This document shows positions 36,587 to 45,795 of a DNA stretch of 64,000 nucleotides, in pieces; the first letter of the stretch is position 1; the number at the start of each line of letters is the position of its first letter. The stretch lies in NCBI GenBank assembly GCA_041395245.1, contig JAWLAY010000019.1:28597-92596 (forward strand), given 5' to 3'. The notes beneath the pieces were generated by a model. That model worked only from the letters and a program-made list of their open reading frames with translations, ran no database searches and was not told the DNA's origin. Position numbers and translations under genes: made by a program. This DNA is from Aquimonas sp041395245 (GTDB taxonomy: Bacteria; Pseudomonadota; Gammaproteobacteria; Xanthomonadales; Xanthomonadaceae).

Positions 36587-37347
36587 TGCACATCGAGTGC
36601 GTAGGGCAGGGCCAGCCGCTGGTGATGATTCATGGCTGGGCGATGCACAGCGGGGTCTTCGATCCGCTGGTCGCGCAATTGCGTGAGCAGTTCCGCCTGT
36701 TCCTGGTCGACCTGCCGGGTCATGGCCTCAGTACCGAGCGGGATGACATCGATCTCGACCACGTCATGCAGCGCATCGCGCAACTCACGCCTGCCGCGCC
36801 CTGGCTTGGCTGGTCGCTGGGTGGACTGATTGCGCAGCAGGCCGCGCTGGAAATGCCGTGGCATGTCCGTGGACTAATTGCGCTGGCCGCCTCGCCGCGA
36901 TTCGTCACTGCCGAAGACTGGAACACGGCGGTGGCTGCCGAGGTGTTTTCACGTTTCGCTGCCGAGTTGCAGCAGGACTATCGCGCCACCCTGGAACGCT
37001 TCCTGATGCTGGAAGCGGCGGGTTCCGCGCATGCGCACGCCGAAGTCCGTGCGCTCCGCGACAGCGTGTTCGCACGCGGTGAGCCTGCCGAGGCCGCCTT
37101 GCTGCAAGGTCTTTCAATGCTCTCTGCGATGGATTTGCGATCCGAGCTGGGGCAATTGTCGCAGCCGCATCTGTGGATCGCCGGGCGTCGCGACAAACTG
37201 GTGCCCTGGCAGGCGATGCAGTGGGCGAGCGAAGCGACGCCCCGTGGTCGGCTGCATTGCGTTGCTGCGGCGGGACATGCGCCGTTTCTCAGTCATGCGA
37301 CAGAAGTGGCCACGCAGGTCCGTCAGTTCATGAGCGAGCTCGACTGA
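36586..37347 (+). CDS. bioH: Pimeloyl-ACP methyl ester carboxylesterase
   Basis: 253 aa alpha/beta hydrolase. The oxyanion HGWAMHSGVFDPL comes first, nucleophile serine in GWSLGGLIAQ, acid in AGRRDKLVPW and histidine in AAGHAPFLSH; all match BioH. It removes the methyl group from pimeloyl-ACP methyl ester and releases the precursor for BioF. Start TGATG overlaps bioF. bioC, bioD and bioA are not in this window. Confidence 0.94.
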   Translation: MHIECVGQGQPLVMIHGWAMHSGVFDPLVAQLREQFRLFLVDLPGHGLSTERDDIDLDHVMQRIAQLTPAAPWLGWSLGGLIAQQAALEMPWHVRGLIALAASPRFVTAEDWNTAVAAEVFSRFAAELQQDYRATLERFLMLEAAGSAHAHAEVRALRDSVFARGEPAEAALLQGLSMLSAMDLRSELGQLSQPHLWIAGRRDKLVPWQAMQWASEATPRGRLHCVAAAGHAPFLSHATEVATQVRQFMSELD

Positions 37348-37399
37348 TCCGGGTCGGCGGTCGCACACCGGCACGATGCCCGATCACGCCGATGACCCG

Positions 37400-38110
37400 T
37401 TACGCATCGCCTTGATCGGCAGGTTGCAGCAATCGATAGCCAATGCCGTGCACGCTTAGCAGCATGGCATGCTCAAAAGGGCGGTCAATCAACTGCCGGA
37501 GACTGTGCACCAAGCCATGCAATGCGGTGCTGTCACCGCCTTCGGTTCCCCACACGGCAGTGACCAGTTCGGCATGCCGCAACACATTTGGCGATGCGCG
37601 CATCAATGCGGCCAGCAGGCGAACCTGCAGGGGCGTCAGTTGGCCGCGCTGGTGGCCGCGCTCGAATTGCTGTGTGGCTTGATCGAGCCGAAGGTCGCCG
37701 ATCACCAGGCCCGTCATCTCCCGGCGTCGGGTCCGGCGAATCAGGTTTCGCAGGCGCGCTTCCAGTTCTTCCAGCGCGAAAGGCTTGGTGAGGTAGTCGT
37801 CCGCACCGACCTCGAATCCAAGCAGTTTGTCTTCCAACGTGTCGCGTGCGGTCAGCATCAGTACGGGTGTTCCGCCGCCGCGCTTTCTCAACTGTCGGCA
37901 AACCTCGATGCCGTCGAGTCGCGGCAAGCCGAGATCCAGCACGATCAGGTCAAAGGAGGTCGATTCCAGCAGCCGCGTCGCGGTCACGCCATCATGGGCG
38001 TGGTCCACCTCGTAGCCGCGACGCTCCAGATAGTCCCAGACGTTTTCGGCGATATCGCGCTGGTCTTCGACCACCAATACGCGCAACCCGGTTGCGGGCT
38101 CATTCGCCAT
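37400..38110 (-). CDS. Orphan OmpR-family response regulator
   Basis: 236 aa. The receiver (VLVVEDQRDIAENV, phospho-Asp in LIVLDLGLPRLDG, T in VLMLTARD, K in DDYLTKPF) is followed by an OmpR winged helix ending in LLSVHGIGYRLL. The ATG at 38110 has GGGGGA upstream; a TTG at 38134 is less likely. No kinase gene lies beside it; the neighbours are bioH (convergent) and mgtE. A terminator-like hairpin with T7 lies just before the start (see that entry), so expression may be controlled in the leader. The target is unknown. Confidence 0.92.
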   Translation of the reverse strand: MANEPATGLRVLVVEDQRDIAENVWDYLERRGYEVDHAHDGVTATRLLESTSFDLIVLDLGLPRLDGIEVCRQLRKRGGGTPVLMLTARDTLEDKLLGFEVGADDYLTKPFALEELEARLRNLIRRTRRREMTGLVIGDLRLDQATQQFERGHQRGQLTPLQVRLLAALMRASPNVLRHAELVTAVWGTEGGDSTALHGLVHSLRQLIDRPFEHAMLLSVHGIGYRLLQPADQGDA

Positions 38111-38131
38111 GCCATCCCCCACGACGGCATC

Positions 38132-38169
38132 CAAAAAAACGAAGCCCGCTCCGTTTGCACGAAGCGGGC
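38132..38169 (-). terminator. Intrinsic terminator / attenuator before the orphan regulator
   Basis: Read on the minus strand, a GCCCGCT / AGCGGGC 7-bp stem with a 12-base loop is followed within a few bases by TTTTTTT, ending ~22 bases before the regulator ATG. It can end mgtE transcripts. Since almost no room is left for a promoter after it, it may instead act as an attenuator in the regulator's leader. A possible promoter -10 (TATACA) lies further upstream at about 38230. Confidence 0.7.
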
Positions 38170-38275
38170 CTCTCCCTCCCCACGTAGCGGCGGCGTGCGT
38201 CTAGTGCGCGTTCAACCGCGGAAGGCACTGTATACAGCAGGGATTCATCCTGCACGCTGCAGTGCACACAAGTGT

Positions 38276-39493
38276 TCATAGCGCCCACCAAGTCGCCAGT
38301 GCCAGAAAGCCGCCCATGCTGATCACGTCGGTCGCGGTGCTGAGCAAAATGGCCGACGCGGTCGCCGGATCGGCCCCTGCACGCTTGAGCAGCAAGGGCA
38401 CCAGTGCACCGATGACGCCCGAGAGCGCACAGCTCACCGCCATCGCTACCACGGTTACCGCGGCCAGGCGGAGTGGGTCACCCTCGCCCTGCTGCGTGGC
38501 CACGACATACATCGTCAATGCGGCCAATGCGCCGGTGACGCAGCCGTTCAATGCACCCAGCCACGCCTCCTTCGACAGCAGGCGGGCGACGTGGATCTGG
38601 CGTACTTCGCCCAAGGTCATGGCACGCAAGGTGACCGCCAGTGCCTGGGCACCGAGGTTTCCGCTTTGTCCGGCGACCACGGGCAGGAACAGGGCCAGAA
38701 CCACCAGACGGTCGATGGCGTCCTGAAATGCACCCACCACTGCGGCGGCGATGAAGACCGTGAGCAGATTCAGCAGCAGCCAGGGTGCGCGGAAGCGGAA
38801 ACTGCGCGCCCAGGGCGTCGCCAGACGCTCCTCGCGTTCGACACCGACCATCGCACCGGCTTGCGCGGAGATCTCGAAGGCCTGCTGCTCGAACAGTACC
38901 TGGCCCCGCACCATGCCCAGCAGCCGGCCTTGTTCATCGCAGATCGGGTAGACCGGATAGTGCCGCGTCACGACTTCACGCATGGCATCGACTAGCGGCT
39001 TTTCTGGACGCAGCGAAAACGGTGAGCGGAGCATGATGTCGCCCAGAGTCTGGCTGGCATCCGCGAACACCAGCTCGCGGAACGCCACCACGCCTTCCAG
39101 CAAACCGTCACTGCGGGTAATGAAGACGTAGGTGACCATGCGCCGTTTGACGATGTCACGCAGTGCGGCAATCGCGGCATCCACGCGCGTTGCCGCGCCG
39201 AATACCGCCGAAGGCGCTTCCAGCAGCCGACCGACGCTGCCTTCCGGAAAGCGATCACTGCCCAGCCAGGGCAGCAGTTGCATGGCTTCACTGGCGATCG
39301 CCTGCTGCAGCTCGGTGGGCAGCAGTGCGTGGGTCATCACCGCCTGGCCAATCGGTAGCGCGGCGAGTACCCGGATTGCCTGATCGAGCGGAAGCGAGCG
39401 CATCGCCTCGGAAGCGCTCTGCGCATCCAGCGCCCGAACTCGCTCGGTGGCCCGCTGCAGAGGCTCTGGCAGTTCCAGTTCAGGCGGCATCAT
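38276..39493 (-). CDS. mgtE: Magnesium transporter MgtE
   Basis: 405 aa. An N-terminal helical domain (about 1-110) and paired CBS domains (about 115-235) act as cytoplasmic Mg2+ sensors. Five TM helices (about 260-405) follow. The pore signature PVVAGQSGNLGAQALAVTLR and the last-helix DPATASAILLSTATDVISM match the family. It starts at ATG 39493, behind AGGAA and 43 bases after the upstream gene's stop; an in-frame start further up would run into that gene. Mg2+ (or Co2+) channel gated by Mg2+ level. Confidence 0.93.
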   Translation of the reverse strand: MMPPELELPEPLQRATERVRALDAQSASEAMRSLPLDQAIRVLAALPIGQAVMTHALLPTELQQAIASEAMQLLPWLGSDRFPEGSVGRLLEAPSAVFGAATRVDAAIAALRDIVKRRMVTYVFITRSDGLLEGVVAFRELVFADASQTLGDIMLRSPFSLRPEKPLVDAMREVVTRHYPVYPICDEQGRLLGMVRGQVLFEQQAFEISAQAGAMVGVEREERLATPWARSFRFRAPWLLLNLLTVFIAAAVVGAFQDAIDRLVVLALFLPVVAGQSGNLGAQALAVTLRAMTLGEVRQIHVARLLSKEAWLGALNGCVTGALAALTMYVVATQQGEGDPLRLAAVTVVAMAVSCALSGVIGALVPLLLKRAGADPATASAILLSTATDVISMGGFLALATWWAL

Positions 39494-39536
39494 GCGATCA
39501 GGTTCCTGTGCGGTAGCCCGGCAAAGGGCCTTGTGT

Positions 39537-42500
39537 TCACGAATGTTTCGCGGTGTACCAGCGTACCGCGTCATTTCTGATGAGTGTGTCGACATCCGCG
39601 ATGTCGAACGACTTCCAGCCGCGCGGCAAGTCTTCGACCTGCAACCCGACGACGCGATTCTTGCCTTCCGATTTCGCCCGGTACAAGGCGCGGTCGGCCA
39701 ACTCGAGCGTCAGTGGCCAGCTTCCCTCCGCTGCACCCGGCAGCGGAAACAGCGACACGCCCAGCGACGCGCTCAGTTGCAGCGATTGTTGCGGCGTAAC
39801 AGAAAACGCGTGGTTGGCAATCTGCAGGCGCAGGCGTTCGGCTAAAGCCATCGCATCTGGCAATGTGACCTGCGGAAGCACCAGCAGGAACTCCTCGCCT
39901 CCCCAGCGCGCCACCATGCCGGGCAAAGGCGTGAGCTCTCGCGCCATGATGGCGATGTCGTTGAGGACGCGGTCGCCCGCGGCATGTCCAAAGCGGTCGT
40001 TGACCGATTTGAAGTCGTCGATATCCAACAGCAAAACGCTGTAGTGGTCTGTATCCGCCAAGGCTTGCAAGGCAGCACGGCGGTTGGCGATGCCGGTTAG
40101 CACATCGGTGCGGCTTTCTTCCAGCAGGGCCTGATTGGCGGCGCGCAGACGTTCGTTGGCACGTGCCAGAGCAATGGTCCGGCTTTGTACTTCCTGCTCC
40201 AACCAGCTGCGCTGGGCACGCTGTCGGGCGGTGTAGCGGCGAAACAGCACGACCGCGATCCAGAGGGTCAATGCCAGCCCGGCAAGGCGAACCGGCAGTC
40301 GTTCATGCCAGCGATGCGCGATGTAAAGCACGGGCTGATCGTCGGCGGATCGCCAGGCGTATCCGGGAAACCGCGCCTCCAGCTCGAAACGGTATTCCCC
40401 CGGCGGCAGACCGGTGAACACTGCCAATCGACGATCACCGACCTCTTTCCACTGGTCGTTGTAGCCGACCAGGCGAAAGCGGAATTCGCTGCGATCCGCG
40501 TGGCGAAGATCGATGGCCGCGTATTCGATGCTGAGGTCGCGACTGCCGGCATCCGGTGTCATCACGGCGTCCATTGGCAACGCAATACCGTTCGCCGTCA
40601 CGCGTTCGATCACCGGCCTCGGTGCGCTGGCGGGCGCACGAATCTGCGCGCTTTCCAATTGCACCAGGCCACGGGTGGTGGGAAAGCTGAGGGTCTGACC
40701 GATGACCGCGAGTCTCGAACCGCCGCCACCATTGCAGCAACCCATCCGGCGCACGCCGCGCGAGCGGGAAACCGATTCGACGACGATCTCGGTTGGCAGC
40801 AGCGCATCCGGCGCGGCGCTCAACAAGTCCTGCGTTCGAATCCGATAGACACCATCCGAGCTGCTGACGTAGACGTGATCGGCGACTTGTGCGAAGGACC
40901 ACGCATTGTTGGTCGGTAGTCCATTGGCGCGGTTGAACAGAGTCAGGTGACCGTTCTGCAAGCGTCCGATGCCGCGATCAAAGGTGGCAATCAATTGGAT
41001 GTCCGGTCGCAACGCGGTCACCTGCGTCACGATGTCGCCCTCCAGAGGCTCGGCCCATTCCGGGCGCAGGCTGGCATCACCGACGATGCGACGCACGCCG
41101 CCCTCGCTGGCCACCAGCAACTGGCCGGGCGATTCGAGCCAGAGATGGCGGATTCGCTGCAACGGACTTCCCGCCCGATAGTCGACGCGTTTGGCGCTGC
41201 TACCACGCACGCGCCACAGTCCGTCCAGGGTGCCGAGCCAGAGGGTGTCGCCATCCTGGGCAAAACTGGTGACCCGCGCACGGACGTCGCGCAGCGATGC
41301 GGGAATGTCGAGCTTGCCCTCCTGCAGGATCGCAGGACCGCTGCCGGTCCCGGCCCATACGGTTCCCTGGGCATCGCGAAACAGGCTGTAGATCATCGGG
41401 TCCGACAGACTGCTCACATCCAGTGGTGCGTCGAATCGACCTTCCGGGAGCCAGCGCTGTAGCCCGGAATTGCTGCCGATCCATAGCCCGCCGGAAGTGT
41501 CGTCGAGCACACTCCACAGCAGTTCATCCCGCAGGCCGCGTTCTCGGCCAAGCACGCGAACCGCGTTATCGCTGACCCGAATCAGTGACTCGCGTTGATC
41601 GCCGAGCCAGAGGTCGCCATTGCTGTCCTCGAACAGGGTGTGCAGCCACGGCTGCTCCAGCAAGGGCAGGGTGTCGACCCGCTCGATTTCACCATTCGGA
41701 CGCAGGCGCTGCAGCGTTCCCACCGCGGCGGCCCAAAGGTTGCCATCGCGATCGGCGGTCATACTGGTGATCGCGCTCCCCGCCAACATGGGGAAAACGG
41801 GGTTGGTGTTGCCGGTGCCGACGTCCAGCAGGAATGCGCCCGCCGTGGTGCCCACCGCCATGCGCGCACCGTAGCGGCATAGGTGGGTGACGCGCGCACG
41901 ACGGTCGCTCAACGCGATTCTTCGGATGCCACTGCTGTCGACGCGCCAAACTGCCGCCCCGCCACCGAGCCACAATGCCCCATTGCCATCGATGGCCATG
42001 GCGTTGATGGCTTCCGATTGCAGGTAGACCGGTTCAAACGCGACATCGCGCACGCCGCGCGCGGTCGCCAGCAGGATGCGGCCCTCGGGCCATTCGATGA
42101 CATCCAGCACCTGCAGAGGGTCATCCGGTGACTGGTGCAGCATCGCCTGGTTCTGATCGAACTGCAGCACGCCACGCGGTGAGCCAAACCAGACGCTGCC
42201 GCGGCTATCCGCAAAGGCGGTGCCGATCAGGTTCACGTCCAGCCCCGTATTGGCGCGGTTGAAGACCCGAAACACCGATCCGTCGAAGCGCGCGATGCCG
42301 TTCTGCGTGCTCACCCACAGGTAGCCGTCTGCATCCTGGGCGATGGCCGCAACCGAGATTTGCGGCAGGCCGTCCTCCACCGTCCAGCGTTCCTGCGTAG
42401 TCGGCGAAGTTGGCGCCAGGCGACAGGGCATGCGTTGACAGACTGATGGCAAACAGCACCACGCAGAGCAAACCCGCGCGCAGCCAGAGTCGCCCCCGAT

Positions 42501-42540
42501 GGGCGTGCATCCCGGTCCAGGAAACCGCCAGTGGCTTGCT
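39537..42540 (-). CDS. Diguanylate cyclase with two-component-type propeller sensor; frameshift after the signal peptide
   Basis: About 1000 codons. The main frame (from 42395 down) carries the propeller repeats (DGYLWVSTQNGIARFDG and about a dozen more to residue ~560), a Y_Y_Y domain, one TM, a coiled coil and a GGDEF domain with catalytic RWGGEEFLLVLP, so it should make cyclic di-GMP on an outside signal. The signal peptide (CVVLFAISLSTHALSP) with ATG 42540 and an AGGGG ribosome site is in a different frame; the frames meet at about 42396. Restoring two bases would give FADYAQERWTVEDGLP, the normal family start. In the main frame only a poor TTG at 42452 remains. Either a real mutation or a sequence error. 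Confidence 0.85.
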
Positions 42541-42614
42541 CATACCCCTCGCCTGCAATGCGCGTTCCAGCGTCACTGGTAGGATACCGGTCCTTTGTCG
42601 CTACCGAGCATGCC

Positions 42615-43496
42615 GTGAATCTGCCCGACTATCCCTTCACTCCGCAGCGATTTCATCGCGGCAACGGCCTGCAGCTCAGCTATCTGGATGAAGGCAAGGG
42701 CGATGCCGTGGTCATGGTGCATGGCAATCCGACCTGGTCGTACTACTACCGCAAACTGGTGCTGGCCTTGCGAGGCGAGTACCGCTGCATCGTGCCGGAT
42801 CACATCGGCATGGGCCTGTCCGACAAGCCGGACGACAGCCGCTACCACTACACGCTCGATTCACGCATTGATGACCTGGATCGGCTGCTGGCCCATCTGG
42901 ATGTCGGGCAGCGCGTCACCCTGGTGGTGCACGATTGGGGCGGCTTGATCGGACTTAACTGGGCGCTTCGTCATCCGCAGCAGGTTCGGCGCTTGATCGT
43001 GCTGAACACCGCCGGATTCACCATGCCGGACGGCAAGACCTTGCCGTGGCAGCTCGCACTGGGGCGACACACTCGACTGGGTGCCTTGCTGATTCGCGGC
43101 CTCAATGCCTTCGCGGGCGGTGCGGCCTGGCTGGCAGTGAAGAAGCCGATGTCGCGTGCGGTGCGACGTGCCTACCTGTCGCCCTACAACAACTGGGCCA
43201 ATCGCATCAGTACCTTGCGTTTTGTGCAGGATATTCCGCTGTCCGCCGCTGATCCGGCCTGGGCGTCGGTGGCTGGATTGGGCGCGGCCTTGTCGCAGTT
43301 CGCCGATCGCCCCGCGTTGCTGTGCTGGGGCATGGGTGACTTCGTTTTTGACCACACCTGCCTGCGCGACTTCCGCCGCGCCTGGCCTCAGGCCGAGGTC
43401 CACGAGTACGGTGACGCCGGACACTACGTGCTGGAAGATGCGGCCGACCGGGTCATTCCAGCGGTGCAGGACTTCTTGCGACGGCATCCGCTCTGA
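42615..43496 (+). CDS. Alpha/beta hydrolase, haloalkane dehalogenase / OleB-like
   Basis: 293 aa from GTG 42615, chosen because it leaves 74 bases for promoters against the divergent gene at 42540; an ATG at 42558 would leave only 17. The oxyanion HGNPTWSYYYRKL comes first, nucleophile Asp in VVHDWGGLIGLNWA, and catalytic histidine in GDAGHYVLEDA: aspartate (not serine) nucleophile as in haloalkane dehalogenases and OleB beta-lactone decarboxylase. IVPDHIGMGLSDKP resembles OleB of Xanthomonas, but oleA, oleC and oleD are not adjacent. Function between these two is undecided. Confidence 0.85.
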   Translation: MNLPDYPFTPQRFHRGNGLQLSYLDEGKGDAVVMVHGNPTWSYYYRKLVLALRGEYRCIVPDHIGMGLSDKPDDSRYHYTLDSRIDDLDRLLAHLDVGQRVTLVVHDWGGLIGLNWALRHPQQVRRLIVLNTAGFTMPDGKTLPWQLALGRHTRLGALLIRGLNAFAGGAAWLAVKKPMSRAVRRAYLSPYNNWANRISTLRFVQDIPLSAADPAWASVAGLGAALSQFADRPALLCWGMGDFVFDHTCLRDFRRAWPQAEVHEYGDAGHYVLEDAADRVIPAVQDFLRRHPL

Positions 43497-43533
43497 TGCA
43501 GGCAAGGGACGACGTTGTCTTTTAATAAGATAT

Positions 43534-43576
43534 GTCTGAATTAGAATGATATAATATATCTATTATCGATTCAGAC
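43534..43576. promoter_or_regulatory. AT-rich nested dyad and -10 region before TonB receptor
   Basis: An outer perfect repeat GTCTGAAT / ATTCAGAC (43534-43541, 43569-43576) surrounds an inner perfect 13-bp palindrome GATATAATATATC (43548-43560); the centres differ by one base. The inner part includes TATAAT. It ends 14 bases before the receptor start, in a strikingly AT-rich patch. A metal-regulator operator (Fur-like halves TGATATA) or a leader hairpin are both possible. Confidence 0.55.
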
Positions 43577-43589
43577 CCAGAGTCCCAGC

Positions 43590-45773
43590 ATGCGGCTTTC
43601 CCGACTTGCGTGCGTCATGGTTGCCAGCGCGTTTTTCCCGTCCTTGGCGCTGGCACAGCAACACACCACGCTGGAGGCGATCCAGGTCAGCTCCGCCACC
43701 CGCACCGCGCTCTCCCTTGATCAGACGCCCTATGCTGTCGAAGTGATCGATGAGGCAGAGATTCAACGCAGCGCGGCGACAACCTTGCGTGACGTGCTGG
43801 AGATGTCGTCGGCCGTGTTCGTCAATCCATGGCGTGGGGATATTTCGATACGCGGCGCGGGCGCGCGCGGCACGCTGCTGCTGATCGATGGTCGCCGATT
43901 GGCTGGTGAGAGCACGGCCATGTACGAGCTCAACCGTATTCCGGCAGGGCGCATCGAGCGTATCGACATCGTCAAAGGCCCGATGAGCGTGTTGTACGGC
44001 TCGGATGCGGCCGGTGGGCTGATCAACATCATTACCAAGGCACCGGCAGAGCCGACGCAGGGCAGTCTCGGACTGAACACGGGCAGCAATAGCCAGGGGC
44101 AAGGTGCGCAGACGACTCTGGATGGTGATGTGCGCGGAACCCGGGGTGCGCTGGCTTACGCCGCCTGGTTTACCGCACAGGATGCGAATGACTACAGCGA
44201 GCGCGAACAGGTTCACCTGCGTGTGCCACGCAATGGTTCGGGTGGACAGGTCTTGCCGTCGCAGTCCGAGTTCGGGGTTCGGCCTGATGGACGCGCTTGT
44301 CTTCTGACACAACCCGCCTGTGCCACCGCCGCAACCGCGTTGCGCGATCTGCTGCCCGATGCGCTGAGCACGGCGGTGAGCTATCGCGAGCCCGCGCAGG
44401 TGTGGAGTCTGGGCACACAACTGGGCTGGCTGCTCAGCGAGGACTGGCACATCGGCCTGGATGGATCCTGGTTGGATGAGCATCGTGACAGCCAATGGGT
44501 CAATGCGAGTCATCCCAGCGCATGGTTGCGATCCGATGGTCTCGCGGCGTTTCCGCTGTTCAATGTCCCGACCCGGACGCAACTGGACAATCGGCGTTGG
44601 GACGTGGCGTTCAATACGCGCTGGCACGCCACGCCAAGCCTGCAGATGGATGCGCGCATCTATCGCTCGCAATATCGCAAGGATGAAGCAATCACCGCAT
44701 TGGACTGGCCACTGCTCGGCTACACCTCCGAATCCGCATCGGCATCCACGGCGGGACGAGGGGAAGTGAGGGTGGACGGCATGGAGTGGATGTCTACCTG
44801 GGTACCGTCGCCTGCGCACACCTTGATGCTGGGGCTGGATCGGCGCGACGAGTCGCGCACCACCGCCTTCTACAACACCCTCGGTATTCCCGAGACGCGT
44901 GACTATCGATTTGACGCCTTGTTCGCCCAGCATGATTGGGCATTCGGCAAACGCGTGCGTCTGGTCTACGGTCTAAGACAGGATGAGTTGTCGACTGGAC
45001 AGCGCGCCGTGACGGGACGAGCAGGGCTGCGCTTCAACGGCAGCACGGCGTTCAACTGGCGATTCAGTGTGGGCGAAGGATTCCGTGCACCGGATCTCGC
45101 TGAGGCCTTCCTCAATCGCACCTTGCCGCAAGGTCGCGTCGTCGGCGCAGCGGTGGTGGACAGTACGCTCGGAAAACTGCCATTCGAGCTTGTCCCCGAG
45201 ACCAGCCTCAGCAAAGAGCTGGGTGTGGACGGCAAGATCGGCAGCATGCGCTACGAATTGGCGATCTACCGCAACGAGATCAATGATCGCATCGAGCAAG
45301 TGGTGGAGAGTCCGCTGGGTGTGCCGTATCGGACCTATCGCAACACCGGAAAGGCCCGCATCGAAGGGGTCGAGTCGAGTTTGCAATGGCGCGCCAGTGA
45401 CGGGTTGACGATAGGCGGTCATGCCAGTTGGATGGATGCGAAAAACCGCAACAGTGGACAGCGGCTTGAGTTTCAGCCCGAAATGCGCGCCAACGTCTTC
45501 GCCGACTGCAATCTCAGCGCCGATTGGAGTGCGCGTGTGGCGTGGCGCTATGTCGGCAGACAGTCCTTCGTGGATACCCGCAGTGGGCAGGCGGTCGCGA
45601 GTGTCACCAGCGCGTTTCATCTCGTCGATCTGCGCCTTGCCTATGCGGCCTGGTCGGATTCGGGATGGGACCTCTCGGTCGGTGCGGAAAACCTGTTCGA
45701 TGAGGAAATCGACAGCATTCTGGGCAGTAGCGTCGGTACCTGGTGGTACCTTGGCGTTCGACGCTACTGGTAG
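43590..45773 (+). CDS. TonB-dependent outer-membrane receptor
   Basis: 727 aa with a signal peptide (~1-22). Periplasmic start with a TonB-box-like LEAIQVSSATR is followed by the plug domain (about 45-155, with DVLEMSSAVFV, IRGAGARGTLLLIDGRR, RIDIVKGPMSVLYGSDAAGG) and a 22-strand beta-barrel ending in aromatic RRYW. The plug resembles the BtuB/FepA/Cir group (siderophore or cobalamin). The ligand cannot be read from sequence. It is the first gene of an apparent operon with the SQR-like flavoprotein 22 bases on, and has the AT-rich dyad in front. Energy from a TonB such as the one at 23034. Confidence 0.94.
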   Translation: MRLSRLACVMVASAFFPSLALAQQHTTLEAIQVSSATRTALSLDQTPYAVEVIDEAEIQRSAATTLRDVLEMSSAVFVNPWRGDISIRGAGARGTLLLIDGRRLAGESTAMYELNRIPAGRIERIDIVKGPMSVLYGSDAAGGLINIITKAPAEPTQGSLGLNTGSNSQGQGAQTTLDGDVRGTRGALAYAAWFTAQDANDYSEREQVHLRVPRNGSGGQVLPSQSEFGVRPDGRACLLTQPACATAATALRDLLPDALSTAVSYREPAQVWSLGTQLGWLLSEDWHIGLDGSWLDEHRDSQWVNASHPSAWLRSDGLAAFPLFNVPTRTQLDNRRWDVAFNTRWHATPSLQMDARIYRSQYRKDEAITALDWPLLGYTSESASASTAGRGEVRVDGMEWMSTWVPSPAHTLMLGLDRRDESRTTAFYNTLGIPETRDYRFDALFAQHDWAFGKRVRLVYGLRQDELSTGQRAVTGRAGLRFNGSTAFNWRFSVGEGFRAPDLAEAFLNRTLPQGRVVGAAVVDSTLGKLPFELVPETSLSKELGVDGKIGSMRYELAIYRNEINDRIEQVVESPLGVPYRTYRNTGKARIEGVESSLQWRASDGLTIGGHASWMDAKNRNSGQRLEFQPEMRANVFADCNLSADWSARVAWRYVGRQSFVDTRSGQAVASVTSAFHLVDLRLAYAAWSDSGWDLSVGAENLFDEEIDSILGSSVGTWWYLGVRRYW

Positions 45774-45795
45774 CCCGTAACCATTGGAGCCACGT

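Noticed and set aside
37348..37399. GGGTC-GGCG / CGCC-GACCC pairing between bioH and the regulator
   Set aside because: The pairing needs a 3-base bulge, has no T-run and reaches almost to the regulator stop; too weak to list as a terminator.
38220..38235. CTGTATACAG as LexA box
   Set aside because: The E. coli LexA box needs eight bases between CTGT and ACAG; only two are present here.
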